Origin: Desulfobacterales bacterium | Lineage (GTDB): Bacteria > Desulfobacterota > Desulfobacteria > Desulfobacterales > Desulfobacteraceae | Assembly: GCA_022361095.1 (NCBI GenBank) | Contig: JAKSBO010000172.1 | Span: 1 to 11,816, forward strand | DNA: 11,816 bases | Direction: 5' to 3' | Part shown: positions 7,816 through 11,816 of the stretch, in pieces | Layout: each line of letters opens with the position of its first letter | Position numbering within the stretch: the first letter of the stretch is position 1 | Made by a program: the position numbers and the translations under genes | Notes under the pieces: model-generated | The model's input: the letters and a program-made list of their open reading frames with translations, nothing else | The model's database searches: none | Told to the model about the DNA's origin: nothing

Positions 7816-7942
7816 GTGTTTGGGCGAAAAGTTACCCAGGTGCAAGGCACAAAAGAAATTTAAACCCGGAGCAACCTAATGGTTGTGAGGAGTTTAAATT
7901 TTTTTTGCAACGCCGCAGATGGGTGAGTTTTCGCCCAAACAC
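7816..7942. repeat. 127-bp imperfect palindrome downstream of rpoD (MITE-like element or terminator)
   Basis: The outer arms GTGTTTGGGCGAAAA (7816-7830) and 7928-7942 are perfectly complementary, and pairing continues with one mismatch and one G-T pair to 7838/7920. A second stem pairs 7850-7865 with 7892-7907 (one G-T pair), and a 5-bp apical hairpin (7872-7876 with 7881-7885, loop TAAT) closes the structure. The segments between them are also similar once small indels are allowed, so the whole element is one palindrome. Its inner stem followed by a T-rich run (7899-7906) could end rpoD transcription. No open frame and no clear target-site duplication are visible. Copies elsewhere would mark it as a mobile repeat; I cannot test that here. 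Confidence 0.75.
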
Positions 7943-7951
7943 AATTAACGC

Positions 7952-7980
7952 TTGACAGTAAACAGGCGTTACTATATATA
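7952..7980 (+). promoter_or_regulatory. Promoter of the CAU tRNA
   Basis: A perfect -35 TTGACA (7952-7957) is followed after 17 bp by TATATA (7975-7980). Transcription would start near 7987, about 34 nt before the mature tRNA. An imperfect inverted repeat with arms AACGC (7947-7951) and GCGTT (7966-7970) brackets the -35 box. Confidence 0.6.
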
Positions 7981-8020
7981 AATCAAATTTGCTTGCAACA
8001 CAGTACCAAAGCGGCTTTCC

Positions 8021-8097
8021 GGGCCTATAGCTCAGTTTGGCAGAGCCACCGGCTCATAACCGGTCGGTCCCTGGTTCGAATCCAGGTGGGCCCACCA
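8021..8097 (+). tRNA. tRNA with CAU anticodon (tRNA-Met, or tRNA-Ile2 read after lysidine modification)
   Basis: A complete 77-nt cloverleaf. Acceptor GGGCCTA (8021-8027) pairs with TGGGCCC (8087-8093); the D stem is GCTC/GAGC; the anticodon stem is ACCGG/CCGGT with loop CTCATAA and anticodon CAT at 8055-8057; the T stem is CCTGG/CCAGG with loop TTCGAAT. A discriminator A and an encoded CCA (8095-8097) finish it. It is not the initiator tRNA, because positions 1 and 72 form a regular G-C pair and the anticodon stem lacks the three G-C pairs of initiators. The acceptor pairs C4-G69 and C5-G68 are those of E. coli tRNA-Ile2 rather than elongator Met, so an isoleucine identity is a real possibility. 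Confidence 0.95.
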
Positions 8098-8123
8098 AAG
8101 AACTCATTTATGTATGAGGTCTT
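8098..8123 (+). other. Hairpin directly after the tRNA
   Basis: AAGA-x-CTCAT (8098-8107) pairs with ATGAG-x-TCTT (8114-8123), 9 of 10 positions, around a 6-base loop. It adjoins the encoded CCA, so it could be a 3'-processing or weak termination signal. No T-tract follows. Confidence 0.35.
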
Positions 8124-8168
8124 AAACAGGAGGGGAAGTCAATTTGGTATGCTGAAAAGAGGGGAAGG

Positions 8169-8270
8169 ATGACCAGGTCATATACAGATATGCCTGTAAA
8201 GCAGTACGAAAATAGATTAAATCTTAAGCGTGGAGTGTACTCCACGCTTTTTTATTTTGAGACTGAGTGA
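8169..8270 (+). other. Possible 33-codon upstream ORF between tRNA and nif3-like gene
   Basis: An ATG at 8169 is preceded by GAGG (8159-8162, spacing 6) and opens a frame of 33 codons (begins MTRSYTDMPVKQYENR) to TGA at 8268-8270, four bases before the nif3-like ATG. A seven-codon frame at 8149-8172 overlaps its start as ATGA. The frame runs through the terminator hairpin at 8226-8253, which argues against an ordinary protein gene. A leader peptide controlling read-through is the only reading that would make sense of it. I do not recognise the peptide; most likely it is chance. Confidence 0.2.
8226..8253 (+). terminator. Intrinsic terminator of the tRNA transcript
   Basis: AAGCGTGGAG (8226-8235) pairs perfectly with CTCCACGCTT (8240-8249) around the loop TGTA, followed by an unbroken T run to 8253. 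This is a textbook Rho-independent terminator. It lies only 21 bp before the ATG of the nif3-like gene. Confidence 0.9.
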
Positions 8271-8274
8271 ACCC

Positions 8275-9090
8275 ATGCCTTCGGTAAAACAGGTTATTGA
8301 TATTGTAGATCAAATTGCCCCTTTTGCCCTGGCTGAATCCTGGGATAATTCAGGACTCCAGGTTGGTGATCCTGACTGGCAGGTCTCCAGGATTTTAGTT
8401 GCCCTGGATGTCACGGACAGGGCACTGGCCGAAGCGGAAAAGTCAGGGTGTGACATGCTGATTACCCACCATCCCCTGATCATGTCGCCTGAAAAACAGA
8501 TTGACTTTTCCAGGATGCCCGGGTCTGCCATTCTGATCAGTGCCAGATCCCGGATTGCCGTAGTGAGTGCCCATACAAATCTGGATAAAGCCCCGGACGG
8601 CCTGAACGACTATCTGGCTAAAAGGTTGGGCTTCTTTTGTACGGATGTTTTTCTTGCCGATGCAATGGCGCATGAATCTTTAAGTCAAATTCAAGGCCTT
8701 GGCCGCATCGGGCAACTTGATGAAGCCATGACCCTTGAGAAACTGGCGTGCCGGATTAAAGAAAAATTGGGGATTTCCCGGGTAAGACTTATTGGGAATC
8801 CCGGAAACATGGTATCAACGGCAGCAATATGTTCGGGTTCAGGCGGCTCTTTGACGACTCAATTTTTAGACTCTGGAACGGATGTATATATCACAGGGGA
8901 TTTGAAATACCACGAGGCACGGGATATCGAGTCCCATGGCAAATCCGCAGTCGATGTCGGCCACTTTTCTTCCGAAGCCATTGCTGTTGAGCTTTTAAAA
9001 AATCGTCTCAGGCAGATGTTTGATGCTGTAAAATACGATATTATGATTGATGCATATGATCAGGAACAAGATCCATTTTTAACCATATGA
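8275..9090 (+). CDS. Nif3-like dinuclear metal center protein (YbgI/DUF34 family)
   Basis: A 271-residue cytosolic protein of the Nif3/YbgI family, which forms toroidal hexamers with a two-metal site in each subunit. The metal ligands are present: H65 and H66 in ITHHPLI, D104 in HTNLD, and H230 and E234 in VGHFSSE. The N-terminal signature WDNSGLQVG (23-31) and the ITGDLKYHEA block (206-215) are also intact. The length is that of the short bacterial form without the extra inserted PII-like domain. The precise reaction is not settled for the family. I chose ATG 8275 (MPSVKQ); a GTG at 8230 would begin inside the terminator hairpin. The next gene follows after 14 nt, so the two are very probably co-transcribed. 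Confidence 0.93.
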   Translation: MPSVKQVIDIVDQIAPFALAESWDNSGLQVGDPDWQVSRILVALDVTDRALAEAEKSGCDMLITHHPLIMSPEKQIDFSRMPGSAILISARSRIAVVSAHTNLDKAPDGLNDYLAKRLGFFCTDVFLADAMAHESLSQIQGLGRIGQLDEAMTLEKLACRIKEKLGISRVRLIGNPGNMVSTAAICSGSGGSLTTQFLDSGTDVYITGDLKYHEARDIESHGKSAVDVGHFSSEAIAVELLKNRLRQMFDAVKYDIMIDAYDQEQDPFLTI

Positions 9091-9104
9091 GGATGTAACA
9101 CCTT

Positions 9105-9815
9105 ATGTCAAAACCAGATATTGCCACCCTTGTAAAGCTTCAGGAGGCTGAAACCCAAATAGTCCGTCTTAAGGACGTTCTGTTAGCGGTTGAAAAAAAG
9201 AAAACCAAATTGGCATCCAGGCTTAAACAATTTGCCGCAGCGCTCAAGGAAAATACCGAAGAACTTGAAATGCTGAAAAAAAATTGCCTTGACGCTGAAA
9301 ATGAAATAAAAATTGTTGACGCGCGCATTATTAAAAGCAACGAGACCCTTCGCAATGTAAGCACAAATAAAGAGTATCAGGTTTTGCTCAGGGAAGTAGA
9401 TGACAACAAGAAAAGAAAAGATGCCTTGGAAACAGAGCTGTTACAGCTCATGGAGGATCGGGAAAAGTCCCAGGCGATTGTGGATGAAAGTACAAAAGAA
9501 TATCAGCAACTCGAAGAACAGATTAAAGCTGAACAGAACCAGATTGAAGAACAAACCACTAAAGACCGTCAGCGCCTTGATGAATATCTTGAAAGCCAGA
9601 AACAAATCGGTGCAAGCCTGGATGCTAAGCTGTTGGAACGATTCAAACGTATTTCCAAAATGAACCAGGGCTCTGCCGTTGCCGAGGCGGAGGCGCAGGT
9701 ATGTTTAGGGTGCTTTATGAATATTCCGCCCCAGTTGTATATTGAAGTGCAACGCGGCAACCAGTTGATATTCTGTCCCCAGTGCAGCAGGATTCTTTAT
9801 TACAGGAAAAATTGA
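9105..9815 (+). CDS. C4-type zinc-ribbon, coiled-coil protein (zf-RING_7 / former DUF164)
   Basis: A 236-residue protein with a long coiled coil from about 10 to 180 (heptads rich in Glu, Lys, Leu and Gln), broken by the conserved STNKEYQVLLREVDDNKKRK (86-105). A C-terminal zinc ribbon has C200/C203 (CLGC) and C224/C227 (CPQC). This is the standard architecture of the family, which has been discussed as nucleic-acid-associated, without an agreed function. The ATG at 9105 follows GAGGA (9089-9093), which overlaps the stop codon of the nif3-like gene. That pair followed by rnpB is a gene order I associate with Desulfobacterota. The coding region ends 27 bp before rnpB. Confidence 0.92.
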   Translation: MSKPDIATLVKLQEAETQIVRLKDVLLAVEKKKTKLASRLKQFAAALKENTEELEMLKKNCLDAENEIKIVDARIIKSNETLRNVSTNKEYQVLLREVDDNKKRKDALETELLQLMEDREKSQAIVDESTKEYQQLEEQIKAEQNQIEEQTTKDRQRLDEYLESQKQIGASLDAKLLERFKRISKMNQGSAVAEAEAQVCLGCFMNIPPQLYIEVQRGNQLIFCPQCSRILYYRKN

Positions 9816-9842
9816 TACGTTATTTAGATTGAAGATTTTAAT

Positions 9843-10274
<432 letters not shown>

Positions 10275-10304
10275 TTTTTTTAATCAGTTGGGAATGAAAG
10301 AAGT

Positions 10305-11615
10305 ATGGACCACAGTTGTGATATTTCCTTTCAGGAAAAAGCGAATATTTTTTCCTTTGAATATTTAAAATGTCTTTTATTTATTCATCGTCTGGAGGAC
10401 AGCGAATACATCTTTACCAAAAAGCTGTACTCCAAACTCATTGTAAATTCACATATTCTTGAAGATTTTCTGGATTTTCACGGGGCAAAGAAAAATTCCG
10501 AATGGGTTTTCTACCGGGAGCTTTGCGCCACCATTCGCCACCTTTCCCTGGCCTGCTATTCCCAACGCCATATTTTAAACCGATTTAAATTTTATAATTT
10601 CGAGCAGGAGAGCCACGACGAGTTTCGCCAGGAAGCCCAGGATACCCTGAGAACCATTCAGGATTCCATTAAACTGGCGGCTCCGGTGATCCTCAAAGAA
10701 GCCAAGCGGCTTGGCATTGTTATTCCCTCCTCGGGCTACAACCTCAGTTACTTCCCCGGGATTTCTTCTTCCCAGCAGTTGGACCACAACATTGATGATT
10801 CCAATCCCGGACAACAACAGCGCAAAAACCTGACCCGCATTTCCAGTGAGTTCCTGGAAGTGGTCAAGGATTTTGAACAATTTTCATTCTACGAGCGCTA
10901 CGATTTAAAACGAATCCATGAAATCGTACCCGAGAAAATCAATGAGGTGATCATTCGACGGTACGAAATGCAGGTTCACAATATCCAATCTTCGTTTGAC
11001 TCCTATGTTGTGAACATTGAGTCCGCCGAGGAAAATCATATCCTTGAGCAGCTCCGCAGTCATTTTTCCATTGTTTTTCATATCCTCCAAGTCATGGGGC
11101 GGTTGCTTCATTTCTACGAACGTCACCTTTATGATGTGGGGTTTAAGTCGGAGTACAAGCGGGTGAGCGAAAGCCTGGCCGCAATCATCGACCGAGATGT
11201 CCTCATGGATCGGGCCGTGAACTTTTGTCTTTTTTATGCCTGGAAATTCCTTTCTTCGGGGAAAGAGGTGGCATCCAAGGTTTTGAATCAGAACATGGAA
11301 ACCTCCTCCATTGAAGTCCCCATTCCTAAGGATCGGGGATTCCACAGCCGGCCCAGTCTTCTGGTGGCAAAAATTGTCCAGCATTACGGCGGTGAAGTCC
11401 AACTGAAGGTGGGGGAGGACAGTTTTGACGCCTCCTCGGTGCTGGATATCCAATGGGCCGGGGGGAAAATCAGTAAGGAAGAATACGAAGCCGTCATCTT
11501 TAAAGGGAATTCCAGGGCACTCCAGGATATTTTGATACTGGCCGGGGTCAACTATGGCGAGGACGTCATGGGCAAGGGGATTCCCCTGCCGAAAGAGCTG
11601 TCCTACCTGAGTTGA
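10305..11615 (+). CDS. HPr-family phosphocarrier domain fused to a long N-terminal region of unknown function
   Basis: A 436-residue protein. Residues 336-423 match HPr, the histidine phosphocarrier of the PTS: IEVPIPKDRGFHSRPSLLVA (336-355) has the active-site histidine, H347, in FHSRPS where HPr has LHARP, and DASSVLDIQWAGG (375-387) replaces the region around the regulatory Ser46, with S377/S378 available. The N-terminal 330 residues look helical and soluble, with patches such as EFLEVVKDFEQFSFYERYD (182-200) and RYEMQVHNIQSSFDSYVVNI (219-238); I recognise no domain. Normal HPr is about 85-90 residues, so this is a fusion, and a regulatory or sensor role is more likely than sugar transport. 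No Enzyme I or HPr kinase is in the window. The ATG at 10305 has a weak purine-rich site upstream. ispD begins one base after its stop. Confidence 0.8.
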   Translation: MDHSCDISFQEKANIFSFEYLKCLLFIHRLEDSEYIFTKKLYSKLIVNSHILEDFLDFHGAKKNSEWVFYRELCATIRHLSLACYSQRHILNRFKFYNFEQESHDEFRQEAQDTLRTIQDSIKLAAPVILKEAKRLGIVIPSSGYNLSYFPGISSSQQLDHNIDDSNPGQQQRKNLTRISSEFLEVVKDFEQFSFYERYDLKRIHEIVPEKINEVIIRRYEMQVHNIQSSFDSYVVNIESAEENHILEQLRSHFSIVFHILQVMGRLLHFYERHLYDVGFKSEYKRVSESLAAIIDRDVLMDRAVNFCLFYAWKFLSSGKEVASKVLNQNMETSSIEVPIPKDRGFHSRPSLLVAKIVQHYGGEVQLKVGEDSFDASSVLDIQWAGGKISKEEYEAVIFKGNSRALQDILILAGVNYGEDVMGKGIPLPKELSYLS

Positions 11616-11616
11616 T

Positions 11617-11816
11617 ATGGCGTCCATGGGCTACACAGCTGTCATTGTCGGTGGTGGAAAGGGCGTGCGTATGCAGTCCTCCACCCGGAAGCAATACATA
11701 GAACTGAATGGTATCCCGGTTTTAGCCCGGACCCTTGCCGCCTTTGATCGTCACCCCGCCGTCTCCCACATGGTATTGGTGGTGCCGGAAAATGATTTGG
11801 AATTTTGCCGTGGGGA
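11617..11816 (+). CDS. ispD: 2-C-methyl-D-erythritol 4-phosphate cytidylyltransferase, N-terminal part (3' partial)
   Basis: The first 66 codons of IspD, which activates methylerythritol phosphate with CTP in the MEP route to isoprenoids. The nucleotide-binding loop reads AVIVGGGKGVRMQ (8-20), with the catalytic-type R18 and K25 (RKQYIELNGIPVL), followed by ARTLAAFDRHPAV and MVLVVPEND. The usual AAGxGxRM loop is here VGGGKGVRM, a mild variation. The ATG at 11617 starts one base after the stop of the HPr-fusion gene, indicating translational coupling; an ATG at 11626 is an alternative. The window ends inside the gene. Confidence 0.93.
   Translation, partial: MASMGYTAVIVGGGKGVRMQSSTRKQYIELNGIPVLARTLAAFDRHPAVSHMVLVVPENDLEFCRG

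Noticed and set aside
10905..11627. 240-codon minus-strand open frame opposite the HPr-fusion gene
   Set aside because: It lies antisense to a gene with a clear HPr domain; composition and lack of motifs fit a shadow frame.

Overview
The window looks like an ordinary chromosomal segment of a Gram-negative anaerobe of the Desulfobacterota, most likely a Desulfobacteraceae-type sulfate reducer. That assignment is inference from the gene order (dnaG-rpoD-tRNA-nif3-zinc ribbon-rnpB-HPr fusion-ispD), the style of the proteins and the moderate base composition. No database was searched. Nearly all genes are housekeeping; there is no phage, transposase, CRISPR array or toxin-antitoxin pair.

Left part (1-3240): the tail of a GNAT acetyltransferase is followed by a DUF2156 protein, also with a GNAT-like fold, both on the plus strand. 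They converge on three minus-strand genes: an NlpC/P60 cell-wall hydrolase lipoprotein, a very short flagellar rod/hook-like protein, and a SprA-related (CJM1_0395-type) putative metalloprotease with an HEMAH motif. A perfect 19-bp hairpin lies between the convergent genes, and the stop codon of the hydrolase gene is inside its stem.

Centre (3240-8270): hisB (histidine biosynthesis) has its own promoter-like sequence overlapped by a 14-bp palindrome. It is followed by dnaG and rpoD, 24 nt apart, the core of the macromolecular synthesis operon. After rpoD comes a 127-bp imperfect palindrome (terminator or MITE-like repeat). Then come a tRNA promoter, a CAU-anticodon tRNA (Met or Ile2), and a strong intrinsic terminator.

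Right part (8270-11816): a Nif3/YbgI dinuclear-metal protein and a coiled-coil C4 zinc-ribbon protein form a tight pair. They are followed by the type A RNase P RNA gene rnpB, with its P1 helix and T-tract. Next is a 436-residue protein with an HPr phosphocarrier domain fused to a long N-terminal region I cannot assign, and then the beginning of ispD (isoprenoid biosynthesis, MEP pathway).

The best candidates for something undescribed are the HPr fusion, the palindrome behind rpoD, the small flagellar-like/metalloprotease/hydrolase cluster, and the two protein genes (nif3-like and HPr fusion) that begin only 21-23 nt after the T-tract of an RNA-gene terminator, leaving no room for a promoter of their own.
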